From contig NZ_FRCH01000001.1 in assembly GCF_900142825.1 (NCBI RefSeq), positions 744,001-808,000 on the forward strand: 64,000 nucleotides of DNA. Reading direction: 5' to 3'. Position numbers and translations under genes: made by a program. The notes below the pieces were generated by a model that saw only the letters and a program-made list of their open reading frames with translations, was not told the origin of the DNA and made no database searches. Source of the DNA: Rhodanobacter sp. OK091. GTDB taxonomy: Bacteria > Pseudomonadota > Gammaproteobacteria > Xanthomonadales > Rhodanobacteraceae. Numbering within the stretch: position 1 is the stretch's first letter; the number at the start of each line of letters is the position of its first letter. Of the stretch, positions 54,344 through 63,891 are shown one piece after another.

Positions 54344-54399
54344 CGGATTCAATCAAAACTGATTCAATCGAAACTGACTCAATCGAACTGATTCGATCA
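54344..54399. repeat. 15-bp tandem repeat in the gap between the ATL and 54465 genes
   Basis: Three to four copies of a unit like CTGATTCAATCGAAA, the last degenerate. The unit resembles GCCGATTCGATCAAG, which forms the pentapeptide tail at 3361-3435. Here it lies between divergent genes, so its copy number could affect their promoters. Confidence 0.7.
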
Positions 54400-54464
54400 T
54401 TGGACGCGACGCGGGCAGGCAGACGTGGCAGAGTAACAGCGCCCTTCGCCAGCGGTAGTCACTT

Positions 54465-54869
54465 ATGCGCCACTTCGAAGCCGTGCGTTCCCACATCGGC
54501 AGCCAGCACGAGCTGCGCCACAACGATCCGTATCTGATCAGTTTCGATCTTGAACTGGCGCACGATCGCCATCAAGGCATCTACCTGGCCGAACTCGAGG
54601 ACGAATCGGGCCGCCGTTATCTGCGCATCTCCACTCCGATCGGTCCACTGGCCGGCACCGATCCCAGCCGCTGCCTGCGCTTCAACTGGCAGCAGCGCAC
54701 CGGTTTCCTGGCAGTCGCCGACCTGGACGGTTCACCGTACCTGCACCTGTGCGAGAACCGTCCCTACGAATTTCTCGACGCCGCCGAGCTGCAGCGCGTG
54801 GTGCGCGAACTGGGCACGCTCGGAGACCAACTGGAGCAGATCATCGCCACCGGTGGCGACTCGCTCTGA
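54465..54869 (+). CDS. Conserved cytosolic protein of unknown function
   Basis: A 134-residue soluble protein with alternating strand-like segments (YLISFDLELAHDRHQGIYLAELED, RRYLRISTPIGPL, FLAVADLDGSPYLHLCENRPYEFLD) and a C-terminal helix. The order loosely recalls the YbjN/secretion-chaperone fold, but no signature is seen. It stands alone between the ATL gene and the convergent phosphate transporter. Confidence 0.65.
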   Translation: MRHFEAVRSHIGSQHELRHNDPYLISFDLELAHDRHQGIYLAELEDESGRRYLRISTPIGPLAGTDPSRCLRFNWQQRTGFLAVADLDGSPYLHLCENRPYEFLDAAELQRVVRELGTLGDQLEQIIATGGDSL

Positions 54870-54890
54870 AAGGGATGATGACGAGCGGGA

Positions 54891-56009
54891 TTACAACCCT
54901 GTCGCCATGAGCCGCACCAGTCCATAAGCCAGCAACGCCGTGACCGGCAAGGTCAGGATCCACGCCCACACCATGCGCTCCACCACCGTCCAGCGGATCG
55001 CATTGAAGCGCTTCGCCGCGCCTACGCCCATGATCGAGGCGGACACGTTGTGGGTTGTCGATACCGGAATGCCGAACGCCGAGGCGGTCAGGATCACGAT
55101 CGCGGAACTGGTTTCGGCGGCGAAGCCGTTGATCGGGTGCAGCTTGACCATCTTGTGGCCCAGCGTCTTGATGATGCGCCAGCCACCGCCGGCCGTGCCG
55201 GCAGCCATGGTCAACGCGCACACCACTTTCACCCAGACCGGAATGACAAACCCGCCGGCGGTGTTCTCGGCGATTTTCAGGAACCCCAGCCACTGCGGCA
55301 ACTGATCGAACTGATGCGCGGCGGTGCCGCCGGCCAGCGCCAGCGCGATGATGCCCATGCTCTTCTGCGCATCGTTCATGCCGTGCGCCACGCCCATCGC
55401 CGTGGCCGAGACAATCTGCGCCTTGCCGAAAAAGAAATTGACGAACGGCGTACGCCCGAACCGGCGCGACCAACCGTGCCGGCTGGCGAACCATGCCAGC
55501 AGGGCGTACAGCGATCCCATCAACGCGAAGCTGATGATGAAACCGCCCAGCGGCGACAACACCATCGGAAGGATCACCTTGGGGATCACGCCATGCCCGG
55601 TGATCCAGTTGCCCTGCACCCAGATCACCGAAGCAAAATTGTTGCTGGACGCGGCCAGTGCGGCCCCGACCAGCGAACCGACCAGCGCGTGGCTGGAGCT
55701 GGAGGGCAGACCCAGCCACCAGGTGATCAGGTTCCAAACGATCGCCGCCAGCAGCGCGCAGATCACCAGCTGCGGGCCCACTTCGATCACCCCGGCGTTG
55801 ATCAGTCCCGAAGCGATGGTGGCCGCCACGGCAGTACCCAGCAGCGCACCGAACAGGTTCGTCACCGCCGCCAGCAGCACCGCCTGGCCGGGCGTGAGCA
55901 CCTTGGTCGCCACCACCGTGGCGATCGAATTGGCGGTGTCGTGGAAGCCGTTGATATAGGTGAAGGTAAGCGCGATCAGCACTTCCGCCATGACCAGGCC
56001 GAGACTCAT
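54891..56009 (-). CDS. Low-affinity inorganic phosphate transporter, Pit family
   Basis: Inner-membrane phosphate (metal-phosphate) symporter of 372 residues. The two inverted Pit repeats carry NGFHDTANSIATVV near the N terminus and AHGMNDAQKSMGI near residue 215. Other family motifs are GLPSSSSHALVG and GIPVSTTHNVSASIMGVG. It follows the PhoU-like gene by about 90 bp in the same direction, the common pairing for Pit transporters. Confidence 0.94.
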   Translation of the reverse strand: MSLGLVMAEVLIALTFTYINGFHDTANSIATVVATKVLTPGQAVLLAAVTNLFGALLGTAVAATIASGLINAGVIEVGPQLVICALLAAIVWNLITWWLGLPSSSSHALVGSLVGAALAASSNNFASVIWVQGNWITGHGVIPKVILPMVLSPLGGFIISFALMGSLYALLAWFASRHGWSRRFGRTPFVNFFFGKAQIVSATAMGVAHGMNDAQKSMGIIALALAGGTAAHQFDQLPQWLGFLKIAENTAGGFVIPVWVKVVCALTMAAGTAGGGWRIIKTLGHKMVKLHPINGFAAETSSAIVILTASAFGIPVSTTHNVSASIMGVGAAKRFNAIRWTVVERMVWAWILTLPVTALLAYGLVRLMATGL

Positions 56010-56098
56010 GCGAAGTCTCCGGCGGCGGCGGATTCAACCCGCGGCGGTATCCGCGTCACGACCGGGCAACACGTGAGGAAGGAGATCACGGCAAGCCC

Positions 56099-56737
56099 TC
56101 AGGAGTTCTTCAGAACGATCGCGTAGACGATGTTGCCGACGTCGCGGCATTTGTCGATGGCTTTCTCGATCAGCTCGAACAAGTCCTTGGCCAGCACCGC
56201 GCGCAGGACATCGCCGCCTTCCACGTACAAGGTGCGATAGGCCGACAACAGCATCCGATCACCTTCCGACTCCAGCGCCTGCAGGCGATCCTGCAGCTTC
56301 TTCAGCGGGTCGATGCGCAGGCCGCGGCGCAGCTCGCCGATCATCTCGACGACCACTTCACTGGAACGCACCAGCACCAGCGCACGCTGGGCGAAATCCA
56401 CCCCGCCCAGACGGTCGGCAACGATCTCGTAGCGCTCGGCGAATTTCTCGATGGTCTTGGGAATCTTGTACAGCGCCGAATTCAGCGCCTCGATGTCATC
56501 GCGATCGAGCGCGGTGACGAACGTATTCACCAGGCCTTCGCTGATCTGCGCCGCCAGCTCCTTTTCGCGCATGCGGGTGGCGGTAAACGCCGCCATCATC
56601 GAGCCTTCGCCGGGCTTGGTCAGCAGCTCGTGCAAGGCCATGGCGCTTTCGTTGGCGGTGGCTGCGCTCTGTTCGAGCAGCCCGTAGAACTTGTCGCCTT
56701 TGCCGAAAATCGTCTGCAGTGAAAACATGCTGGCCAT
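56099..56737 (-). CDS. PhoU-like DUF47 protein, partner of the Pit transporter
   Basis: A 212-residue all-helical cytosolic protein. It opens with MFSLQTIFGKGDKFYGLLEQSA and contains MREKELAAQISEGLVNTFVTALDRDDIEALNSAL, the DUF47 signature, where the acidic residues bind metal. Such proteins pair with Pit transporters and probably modulate them. ATG 56737 is used; 56728 is possible. Confidence 0.9.
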   Translation of the reverse strand: MASMFSLQTIFGKGDKFYGLLEQSAATANESAMALHELLTKPGEGSMMAAFTATRMREKELAAQISEGLVNTFVTALDRDDIEALNSALYKIPKTIEKFAERYEIVADRLGGVDFAQRALVLVRSSEVVVEMIGELRRGLRIDPLKKLQDRLQALESEGDRMLLSAYRTLYVEGGDVLRAVLAKDLFELIEKAIDKCRDVGNIVYAIVLKNS

Positions 56738-56879
56738 GCCTGAGGGGAACAAAGTGACGGGAATGTTACAGGACTGCCGTGCTGCTCTGCATCAAGGCCC
56801 CTCCGAATCGCCGGGCGTGAAGTAGGAGCCCCGCTGCCCCTACACTAGTGCCCATGCGACCTCCTCCAGCTACACCGCA

Positions 56880-58202
56880 ATGCTGACCGAAATCGCGCTC
56901 GTCCTCGTGCTGGCCCTGTGCAACGGCTTCTTTGCCCTGTCCGAGATGGCGCTGGTCGCCTCGCGCAAGAGCCGCCTCAAGCAGATGGCGAAGACCAGCC
57001 GCCGCGCCGCACTGGCGCTGCGCCATGCCGAGGCGCCGGAGCATTTCCTGTCCACCGTGCAGGTCGGCATCACCTTGCTGATGCTGATCACCGGTGCGGT
57101 CGCCGGCGATGCGCTGGGTACCCATATCGCCGATGCCCTGCAGAGCAATCACCTGACATGGTTGATGCCGTACGCGCACATCCTCGGCATCGTGCTGGGT
57201 TTCGTGCTGATCTCGTTCATCCAGATCGTGATCGGCGAACTGGTGCCCAAGCGGCTGGCGCTGTCGGCGCCGGAGCGCTTCTCGTCGTACGCGGCGATCC
57301 CGATGTTGGTGCTGTCGCGGCTGACCGCGCCTTTCGTGTGGCTGCTGAATGTATCGAGCAACCTGCTGCTACAGCTGCTGCGGGTCAACCCGCACGGCCG
57401 CGGCGTGGTCACCGAGGACGAGATCCGCCTGCTGGTGGCCGAGAGCGCCGAACAAGGCGTGCTCGACCCCGACGAGCACAACATGGTCAATCGCGTGCTA
57501 CGCCTGGGCGATCGCACGGTGGACAGCGTGATGACCCCACGCATGCGCATCGCCTGGCTGGATACCGCAGCCACGCGCGAGGAGAACATCGAGGTGCTGC
57601 GGCAGACCCCGTATTCGCGCTATCCGGTTTACCGCGGCGACGAAAGCGATGTGGTCGGCGTGGTCGAGGTCAAGCGCCTGCTGCACGGTTTTGCCGACGG
57701 CAAGCTGGAGTTGTTCGAACACCTGTCCAAGCCGCTGTTCGTGCCGGCCACCGCGCGCGCGCTGGATCTGCTGGAAGAATTCCGCGATGCCGAAACGCCG
57801 TTGGCCTTGGTGGTCGACGAATACGGCGACATCGAAGGCGTGGTCACCGTCAACGACTTGCTGGCGGCGGTGGTCGGCGTCAGCCAGATCGGCCATAACG
57901 GCGGGGACGACAACGCACCGATCGTGCAGCGCGCGGATGGCAGCTGGCTGATCGACGGCAGCCTGTCCACCGACGATCTGCGCGAGCTGCTGCAGGTCGG
58001 CGAACTGCCCGGCGAGGACGAGCACGAATACCGCACCGCCGCCGGCATGGTGATGACGGCACTCGGCCACGTGCCGCAGACAGGCGAGGTGTTCGCCTGG
58101 CACGGCATCCGCTTCGAAGTGGTCGATCTCGACGGCGCCCGCATCGACAAGCTGCTGGTCATGCCGGCACCCTCGCTGGAACTGTCGGACGACGAACAGT
58201 AG
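56880..58202 (+). CDS. CNNM/CorC-family membrane protein with CBS pair (hemolysin-like)
   Basis: A 440-residue inner-membrane protein. An N-terminal DUF21 domain (LCNGFFALSEMALVASRKSRL, STVQVGITLLMLITGAVAG) is followed by a CBS pair (VDSVMTPRMRIAWLD, PLALVVDEYGDIEGVVTVNDLL) and a C-terminal CorC/HlyC domain. Relatives act in magnesium efflux; the label hemolysin is historical. It begins about 140 bp from the divergent PhoU-like gene. Confidence 0.92.
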   Translation: MLTEIALVLVLALCNGFFALSEMALVASRKSRLKQMAKTSRRAALALRHAEAPEHFLSTVQVGITLLMLITGAVAGDALGTHIADALQSNHLTWLMPYAHILGIVLGFVLISFIQIVIGELVPKRLALSAPERFSSYAAIPMLVLSRLTAPFVWLLNVSSNLLLQLLRVNPHGRGVVTEDEIRLLVAESAEQGVLDPDEHNMVNRVLRLGDRTVDSVMTPRMRIAWLDTAATREENIEVLRQTPYSRYPVYRGDESDVVGVVEVKRLLHGFADGKLELFEHLSKPLFVPATARALDLLEEFRDAETPLALVVDEYGDIEGVVTVNDLLAAVVGVSQIGHNGGDDNAPIVQRADGSWLIDGSLSTDDLRELLQVGELPGEDEHEYRTAAGMVMTALGHVPQTGEVFAWHGIRFEVVDLDGARIDKLLVMPAPSLELSDDEQ

Positions 58203-58211
58203 GAGCGCACG

Positions 58212-58967
58212 CTAATTGCGCTTCGCCAGCCCCGCCATCCGCTGCGCATCGGCCAAGATGCCATGCAGCACGCGCAGCTCGCGTTCATCCGGCTGTGCGC
58301 GCTGAAACAGCTTGCGCAGGCGCAGCATGATCGTGGTGGGCTCGCGACCCTTGTGGAATTCGATCTCGTCCAGCGTCTGCGCCAGATGCACGTAGAACTG
58401 TTCCATCCGTGCCGCATCGGCCGGCGGCTCGTCGCGCACCGGCGGCAGCGCCGGCGTTTCGCCGAGCATCGCCACGCGCAGCTCGTAGGCCATCACCTGC
58501 ACCGCCTGCGACAGGTTGAGCGAGCTGAAATCGTCCACGCTGGGAATCCGCACCATCGCGTGGCAGCGTGCCAGTTCCTCATTCTCCAGCCCGGTACGCT
58601 CGTTGCCGAACACCAGCGCCACCTGCTCGCCCCGGGCCGCCGCGGCCAGCACCTGTTGCGCCGCCTCGCGCGGCGAAATCTCCGGCAGGTTCACCCCGCG
58701 CCGGCGTGCCGACAGGCCCAGCGCCAGGCTGCTGCCGGCGAGACTGTCGACCAGATCGGCATGGACGCCGGCCTTGGCCAGCACCTCGTCCGCGCCAGCT
58801 GCCAGCGCGCTGGCCTCCGGGTCGGGAAAGCGATGCGGCGTCACCAACTCCAGCCGCGCGAAACCCATCGTGCGGATAGCCCGTGCCGCGCTGCCGATAT
58901 TGCCCGGATGCGAGGTGCGCACCAGTACGTAGCGGATGCGCGCGGCGAGGTCATGTGGGTCGGTCAT
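58212..58967 (-). CDS. trmJ: tRNA (cytidine/uridine-2'-O)-methyltransferase TrmJ
   Basis: SPOUT methyltransferase of 251 residues modifying position 32 of tRNA. It has VLVRTSHPGNIGSAARAIRTMGF at the N terminus, the knot motifs ALVFGNERTGLENEELARCHAMVRIP and FSSLNLSQAVQVMAYELR, and a C-terminal helical extension as in TrmJ. ATG 58967 begins the conserved domain. It diverges from suhB, the pairing seen in many gammaproteobacteria. Confidence 0.92.
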   Translation of the reverse strand: MTDPHDLAARIRYVLVRTSHPGNIGSAARAIRTMGFARLELVTPHRFPDPEASALAAGADEVLAKAGVHADLVDSLAGSSLALGLSARRRGVNLPEISPREAAQQVLAAAARGEQVALVFGNERTGLENEELARCHAMVRIPSVDDFSSLNLSQAVQVMAYELRVAMLGETPALPPVRDEPPADAARMEQFYVHLAQTLDEIEFHKGREPTTIMLRLRKLFQRAQPDERELRVLHGILADAQRMAGLAKRN

Positions 58968-59092
58968 GCGGTGCGTAGCTTGGCGGTGAGTAGCTGGCAA
59001 GGATAATGGACATGGGACCGCTGCGGCCCGATCCGGCCCCGCCTCTGCTAGAATCGCCGGCCGCAACCCCGCTCTCTTCCAAAGTCGAAATC

Positions 59093-59896
59093 ATGGCCAG
59101 ACCACACGTCACGATCGCGGCGCGTGCCGCGCGTTCTGCAGGCAACGTGATCCTGCGCTACATGAACCGCATCGACGGCCTCAACATCGTCGAGAAGCAG
59201 CAGCTGGATTTCGTCTCCGAAGTCGACAAGCTGGCCGAGGCGGAGATCATCAAGGAACTGCGCCGCGCCTACCCCGACCACGCGATCCTGGCCGAGGAAA
59301 GTGGCGCGACCGGCAAAGGCCCGCTGACCTGGGTGATCGACCCGCTCGACGGCACCCACAACTACCTGCGCGGCATCCCGCACTTCGGTGTGTCGATCGC
59401 GCTGCTGGAAAAGGGCGTGCCGATCCACGCGGTGGTGTTCGACCCGCTGCGCGACGAGCTGTACACCGCCAGCAAGGGCGATGGCGCCTACCTCAACGAC
59501 CGCCGTATGCGGGTATCCAAGCGCGAGAACCTGGGCGGCGCGATGATCGCCACCGGCTTTCCGTTCCGTCAACGCGAACATCTGGGCCCCCAGCTCGACA
59601 TGACCCGCGCCATCCTGGGCCAGGCCGAGGACATCCGCCGCTCCGGCTCCGCCGCGCTCGATCTGGCCTACGTCGCCGCCGGCCGCTACGACGGCTACTT
59701 CGAGATCGGCCTGAAGCCGTGGGACATGGCCGCCGGCGTGCTGCTGGTGCACGAGGCCGGTGGCCGCTACTGCGACTTCGCCGGCCGCGACGGCATCCCC
59801 GCCAGCGGCAACATCATCGCCGGCAACCTCAACGTGGCGAAGGCGATGGTCGATGCGATCGGCCAGCAGGCGACGTCGGTGCTGCTCAAGGCTTGA
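59093..59896 (+). CDS. suhB: Inositol-1-monophosphatase SuhB
   Basis: Magnesium-dependent phosphatase of 267 residues, also a transcription antitermination factor in enterobacteria. Metal-site motifs are ILAEESGA (Glu), WVIDPLDGTHNY (two Asp) and LKPWDMAAGVLLVHEAGG (Asp). ATG 59093 begins MARPHVTIAARAARSAGN, the standard opening. A strong terminator follows. Confidence 0.94.
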   Translation: MARPHVTIAARAARSAGNVILRYMNRIDGLNIVEKQQLDFVSEVDKLAEAEIIKELRRAYPDHAILAEESGATGKGPLTWVIDPLDGTHNYLRGIPHFGVSIALLEKGVPIHAVVFDPLRDELYTASKGDGAYLNDRRMRVSKRENLGGAMIATGFPFRQREHLGPQLDMTRAILGQAEDIRRSGSAALDLAYVAAGRYDGYFEIGLKPWDMAAGVLLVHEAGGRYCDFAGRDGIPASGNIIAGNLNVAKAMVDAIGQQATSVLLKA

Positions 59897-59912
59897 GTGC
59901 CATGACCCGTTG

Positions 59913-59943
59913 AAAAAAAAGGCGCCCAAGGGCGCCTTTTTTT
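59913..59943. terminator. Terminator after suhB, possibly bidirectional
   Basis: Stem GGCGCC/GGCGCC with CAAG loop, preceded by eight A and followed by seven T, so it could stop transcription from both sides. The remaining gap to 60212 shows no gene. Confidence 0.9.
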
Positions 59944-60212
59944 GGATTGCCCCGCAACGATCCCGGCATCGAATAGGGAACCTGCGGAGGAACAACTCCA
60001 TCTACTGGGATGAAGGCTGGACGCGAAAGGTCCACGCAACCGATGCCGCGCCGTCACACCAAGCCAAGCCGATTGCCACGACCTTGCGGGTTTGCCAATG
60101 TGTATCCCGAACCGCTCCATCCCGACCATCGTCCCAACCATGGCTAGTCGCGGCGAGACGCCGGTTCCCCTCTCAAATGGCACGGCCCAGGCAGCCATGC
60201 CGGGAGTACCCC

Positions 60213-60986
60213 ATGAACCACATCATGCAATGGCTGGGCAGAGCGCTGGCGCACTACCTCAATCATCCGGCACGCGGGCCGTATCCGCACTTGCCGGCCG
60301 ACCTGGCTACCTTGCGGCGCATCCTGCGCCCGGCTGACGTGATTCTGGTGGAAGGCCGCGCACGCATCAGCAGCGCCATCAAGTACCTGACACAGTCGAC
60401 CTGGTCGCACGTCGCGCTGTATGTGGGCGACTACGCCGGACAAACCCTGGCTGGCCATACCGATCTGCTGGTCGAGGCGGACACCGAACTCGGCGTGCAT
60501 CTGCTCGACCTGCAGCAACTCGGCGACTATCACCTGCGGATCTGCCGACCCGTGGGGCTGAGCGACACCGACGCACATCGTGTGGTGGACTACGTCATGG
60601 CCCGATTGGGCCAGCACTACGATCTGAAAAACGTCTTCGACCTGGCACGCTACCTGCTGCCGACACCCCCTGTGCCTGCCCCATGGCGGCGGCGGCTGCT
60701 GGCATTGGGCAGTGGCGACCCCACCCGCGCCATTTGCTCCACCTTGGTCGCGGAAGCGTTCCAGTCAGTGCCCTTTCCGATCCTGCCCATCATCCGCATC
60801 GAATCCGCGGCGACTCCAGAGTGCCGCGACTGCATCCGCGAGATCTTCCACATTCGCGATCACCGCCTGTACACCCCGCGCGACTTCGACGTCTCGCCGT
60901 ATTTCGAGGTGATCAAGCCGAGCCTGGCCAAGGGCTTCGACTACCACCAGCTGACCTGGGACACTGGCTTGCCCCCGCAACCTTGA
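60213..60986 (+). CDS. Permuted papain-like (YiiX/NlpC-P60 superfamily) hydrolase
   Basis: A 257-residue protein with the circularly permuted NlpC/P60 order. First comes LRRILRPADVILVEGRARISSAIKYLTQSTWSHVALYVG with the catalytic His, then ICSTLVAEAF with the catalytic Cys. A GGGAG ribosome site precedes the ATG. Relatives (YiiX, YebB) act on amide or ester bonds in the envelope or on lipids. No clear signal peptide is seen, only an N-terminal amphipathic stretch (MNHIMQWLGRALAHYL). Confidence 0.82.
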   Translation: MNHIMQWLGRALAHYLNHPARGPYPHLPADLATLRRILRPADVILVEGRARISSAIKYLTQSTWSHVALYVGDYAGQTLAGHTDLLVEADTELGVHLLDLQQLGDYHLRICRPVGLSDTDAHRVVDYVMARLGQHYDLKNVFDLARYLLPTPPVPAPWRRRLLALGSGDPTRAICSTLVAEAFQSVPFPILPIIRIESAATPECRDCIREIFHIRDHRLYTPRDFDVSPYFEVIKPSLAKGFDYHQLTWDTGLPPQP

Positions 60987-61013
60987 GGCACACCATGCCG
61001 CTCTGGCCTCGAC

Positions 61014-61718
61014 TCAAGGCGCTGCATCCGCCTCGCGCAAGAATTCGCGCAGAAACGGCACCGTGATCCGGCGCTGCGCCGCCAACGAGGCCTGATCGAG
61101 CCTGTCGAGCAGGTCGAGCAACGCGCCGAGGTCACGCGCATAGCGGGCGAACAGCCAGTCCAGCACCACGTCGTCGAGCTGGATGCCGCGCAGCGCGGCC
61201 TGGCTTTTCAACACCTCGCGGCGCTCGGCGTCATCCAGCGGCTTGAGCGCAAATTGCGTGCAGGCACCGAGACGCGAACGCAGGTCAGGCAGACTCAGAG
61301 CAAGTTGCGTCGTGGTCGCATCGGCGGCGAACAGCAGCGCGGAGCCTTCGGCCTTTGCCCGGTTATAGAGGTCGAACAGCGCATGCTCGGCATCGCGATG
61401 GCCGGCGATCGCCTGCAGGTCGTCCAGCGCCAGCAATTCGCTGCCGGCAACGCCACGAATCGCGGCGGCCCGGTCACCGAGGCTCGCCAGAGGCAGGTAT
61501 TGCACGGTACGGCCAGTGGTGCTGGCGGCATGACAGGCGGCGATAAGAAGATGGCTCTTGCCACTCCCGTTGGCGCCATGCAGGTAGACCCACGGCGCAG
61601 CGGGTTCCAGCGCCAGCGCCTGCACCGCGGCTAGCGCGGCCGCATTGGCGCCGGCATGGAAATGTTCGAAACGCTGGCGGCGCGGCCAGCGCAGCGCCAG
61701 CGGCAACTGCGGGATCAT
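61014..61718 (-). CDS. hda: DnaA regulatory inactivator Hda
   Basis: AAA+ protein of 234 residues that, with the sliding clamp, converts DnaA-ATP to DnaA-ADP. The N-terminal clamp-binding QLPLAL, the Walker A variant GANGSGKSHLL, Walker B LLALDDLQAI and sensor region SRLGACTQFALKPLDD are present. It lacks the DnaA DNA-binding domain. Its ATG overlaps the stop of the permease gene as ATGA. Confidence 0.93.
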   Translation of the reverse strand: MIPQLPLALRWPRRQRFEHFHAGANAAALAAVQALALEPAAPWVYLHGANGSGKSHLLIAACHAASTTGRTVQYLPLASLGDRAAAIRGVAGSELLALDDLQAIAGHRDAEHALFDLYNRAKAEGSALLFAADATTTQLALSLPDLRSRLGACTQFALKPLDDAERREVLKSQAALRGIQLDDVVLDWLFARYARDLGALLDLLDRLDQASLAAQRRITVPFLREFLREADAAP

Positions 61719-62887
61719 GGTTTGGTCCGGTCGTCCTGCGGCGGCGGGGCGACCGTGGTCGTCGTATCCACCTGGCCATCGCGATGCACGGCGACCTCCA
61801 CTTCGGCGATCACCGGATCCTCCGGCCCCCCCTCGTTGTACAGCTCGCTCAACCGGTAGCGTTCCAGCAGGTAGCGCAGCAGCACCATGATCACCGATGC
61901 CGCCGGCAGCGCCAGCAGCACGCCCAGGAAGCCGAACAGATAACCGCCAGCCAGCACCGCGAAGATCACCGCCACCGGGTGCAGGCCGATCTTGTCGCCG
62001 ACCAGCTTGGGCACCAGCACGTAGCCTTCCAGCAACTGCCCGACCATGAACACGCCGCACACCAGCAGCACATGGGTCCAGTCGCCGTACTGCACCAGCG
62101 CGGCGATGATCGCAGCCACAAAGCCGATGATGAAGCCCAGATACGGCACGAAGCTGAGCAGACCGGCGACCAGGCCGATCAGCAGCCCGACCGACAGTCC
62201 GACCAGCCCCAGACCCGCGCCGTAGAACACGCCCAGCGCCAGCATCACCAGCAGCTGACCGCGCACGAAGGCACCGAGAATCTTGTCGGACTCATGCGCC
62301 AGATACGCGATGGTCGGCTGGATCGAGCGCGGCAGTGTGCGGTCGATGGTGGCCACCAGCCGGTCCCAGTCGCGCAGAAGGTAGAACGCCACCACCGGAA
62401 TCAGCACCAGGTTGGTCATCCACATCGCGACGCCCAGACCGGAGCGCGACACCTTGCCCAGCACCGTCGTGGCGACATCGCCGATCGAGCCGATATGCGC
62501 CTTGATCGCGGCCAGCAGGCGGTCGCTGTCGAACGTATGCGGATCCAGATGCAGGCGGGACTGCAGCCACGGCCATGCCACGTTCTGTGCCCATTCGCCG
62601 TAGCGCGGCAGGTTCTCTATCAGGTTCTCGATCTGCCGCGCGATCAGCGGAATCAGCAGCAACAGCACGCCGATCACGACGACCAGCAACACCGCGAAAA
62701 CGATGGTGGCTGCCCAGCTCCGGTTCAGCCCGAGCCGCTCCAGCCGGTCGGCCAGCGGATCACCCAGATAAGCCAGCATGGCGGCGACCGCGAATGGCAT
62801 CAGCACCGGTGCCAGCAGCCAGATCAGGTAGACGATGACGGCCGTGATGGCAAACAGCTGCCAACGGCGCGAGGTGTCCTGATTCAT
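61715..62887 (-). CDS. AI-2E (PerM) family membrane protein
   Basis: A 390-residue inner-membrane protein with about seven helices and the family motifs VPYLGFIIGFVAAIIAALVQ, LLEGYVLVPKLVGDKIGLHPVAVIFAVLAGG and LGVLLALPAASVIMVLLRY. Family members are linked to autoinducer-2 export or sodium/proton exchange; here the fixed position before hda suggests a housekeeping role. ATG 62887 with GGGA upstream is chosen; it follows the DUF2066 stop by 2 bp. Confidence 0.9.
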   Translation of the reverse strand: MNQDTSRRWQLFAITAVIVYLIWLLAPVLMPFAVAAMLAYLGDPLADRLERLGLNRSWAATIVFAVLLVVVIGVLLLLIPLIARQIENLIENLPRYGEWAQNVAWPWLQSRLHLDPHTFDSDRLLAAIKAHIGSIGDVATTVLGKVSRSGLGVAMWMTNLVLIPVVAFYLLRDWDRLVATIDRTLPRSIQPTIAYLAHESDKILGAFVRGQLLVMLALGVFYGAGLGLVGLSVGLLIGLVAGLLSFVPYLGFIIGFVAAIIAALVQYGDWTHVLLVCGVFMVGQLLEGYVLVPKLVGDKIGLHPVAVIFAVLAGGYLFGFLGVLLALPAASVIMVLLRYLLERYRLSELYNEGGPEDPVIAEVEVAVHRDGQVDTTTTVAPPPQDDRTKP

Positions 62888-62889
62888 GT

Positions 62890-63891
62890 TCAATGTCCCG
62901 GTAGCCAGCGCAGGTTCGCGTCGGCACCGGGATGCGGCTCACCTTGCAGCAGCAGGCGGCCACCCGCAGCGAGATTCGCGGCCAGTCCGTTCATGGGCAC
63001 GGACGCCTTCACATACAGCAGTACGGCGTCGTTCTCCGCGCCCAGCGTCGTCACCTGCTTGACCGAAGGGTCTGCCTGCAAGGTGGCGAGCAGGTTCGCG
63101 TAATCAGTTGCCGAAGCCAGTCCGCTGATCCACAGCTTGCCTTCGCTGGGGCCTGCTCCGATCACGTTGAGCTGCTTGCCAATGTGATCGACCATGCTGT
63201 TGCCGGCATCGCCGAGCAACACGTCCGGGGTCGCGCCCTGGCTGTTCCAGCGTTGCGGCTGGCCGCCGGAAATCAGCGTCCAGTCGGCGCCGCCGCCGTG
63301 CAGCTTGCCGAGCAGGACCAGACCGGTGTGGTATTGCTGGTTGATCGTTGCCAGCACGGCCGGATCGGCGGCCGCGACCTTCGCCATATCCGGCGCGCCG
63401 GCGGCGTTGGGATACACCACATTGGTGCCTCGCGCAGCCGCTGCCGTAGCCAGACTGGCCAGCGCCGCCTGGTTGAGCAGATGGCCGTCGCCGCCCTGCA
63501 CCAACAGCAGGACCGGCGGCTTGATCCCCGCGCTCGCCACGCCAAGCTTCGAAACCAGCCGACGCACCGCACCCGGCTCAAACTCGACGTTCAGGATCAG
63601 GCCAGTGGCAGCGCGCTGATACTGGAACTTCTGCACCAGCGAGCCGGCCTGCCCCAGCGCGTCGGCGTAGCCCGCATTGCTACGCAGGTCCTGGCCGCCG
63701 GCAACCCGTGTCAGCACCTGCCCGAGCGCGGTGGAGAACGCCTGATCGCGCTGCGCATCGCTGGTGTCGGCCACCGGCACGACGACCGTATACGGCGAAC
63801 CCGTGCTTTGCGCATGCAGCGGCGACAGTGCGGCAAAACCCAGCAGCAGAATAACGATCAACAAGCGGGACAGGCGCATGGGCGTGGGCAT
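62890..63891 (-). CDS. Exported DUF2066 protein
   Basis: A 333-residue periplasmic protein with a signal peptide (LIVILLLGFAALSPLHAQ). The body begins YTVVVPVADTSDAQRDQAFSTALGQVLTRVAGG, the DUF2066 opening. A later half (PPVLLLVQGGDG, ATINQQYHTGLVLLGKL) completes the usual length. It is followed within 2 bp by the PerM-family gene and then hda, a conserved trio in this group. Start 63891 is chosen; 63879 is equally possible. The role is unknown. Confidence 0.85.
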   Translation of the reverse strand: MPTPMRLSRLLIVILLLGFAALSPLHAQSTGSPYTVVVPVADTSDAQRDQAFSTALGQVLTRVAGGQDLRSNAGYADALGQAGSLVQKFQYQRAATGLILNVEFEPGAVRRLVSKLGVASAGIKPPVLLLVQGGDGHLLNQAALASLATAAAARGTNVVYPNAAGAPDMAKVAAADPAVLATINQQYHTGLVLLGKLHGGGADWTLISGGQPQRWNSQGATPDVLLGDAGNSMVDHIGKQLNVIGAGPSEGKLWISGLASATDYANLLATLQADPSVKQVTTLGAENDAVLLYVKASVPMNGLAANLAAGGRLLLQGEPHPGADANLRWLPGH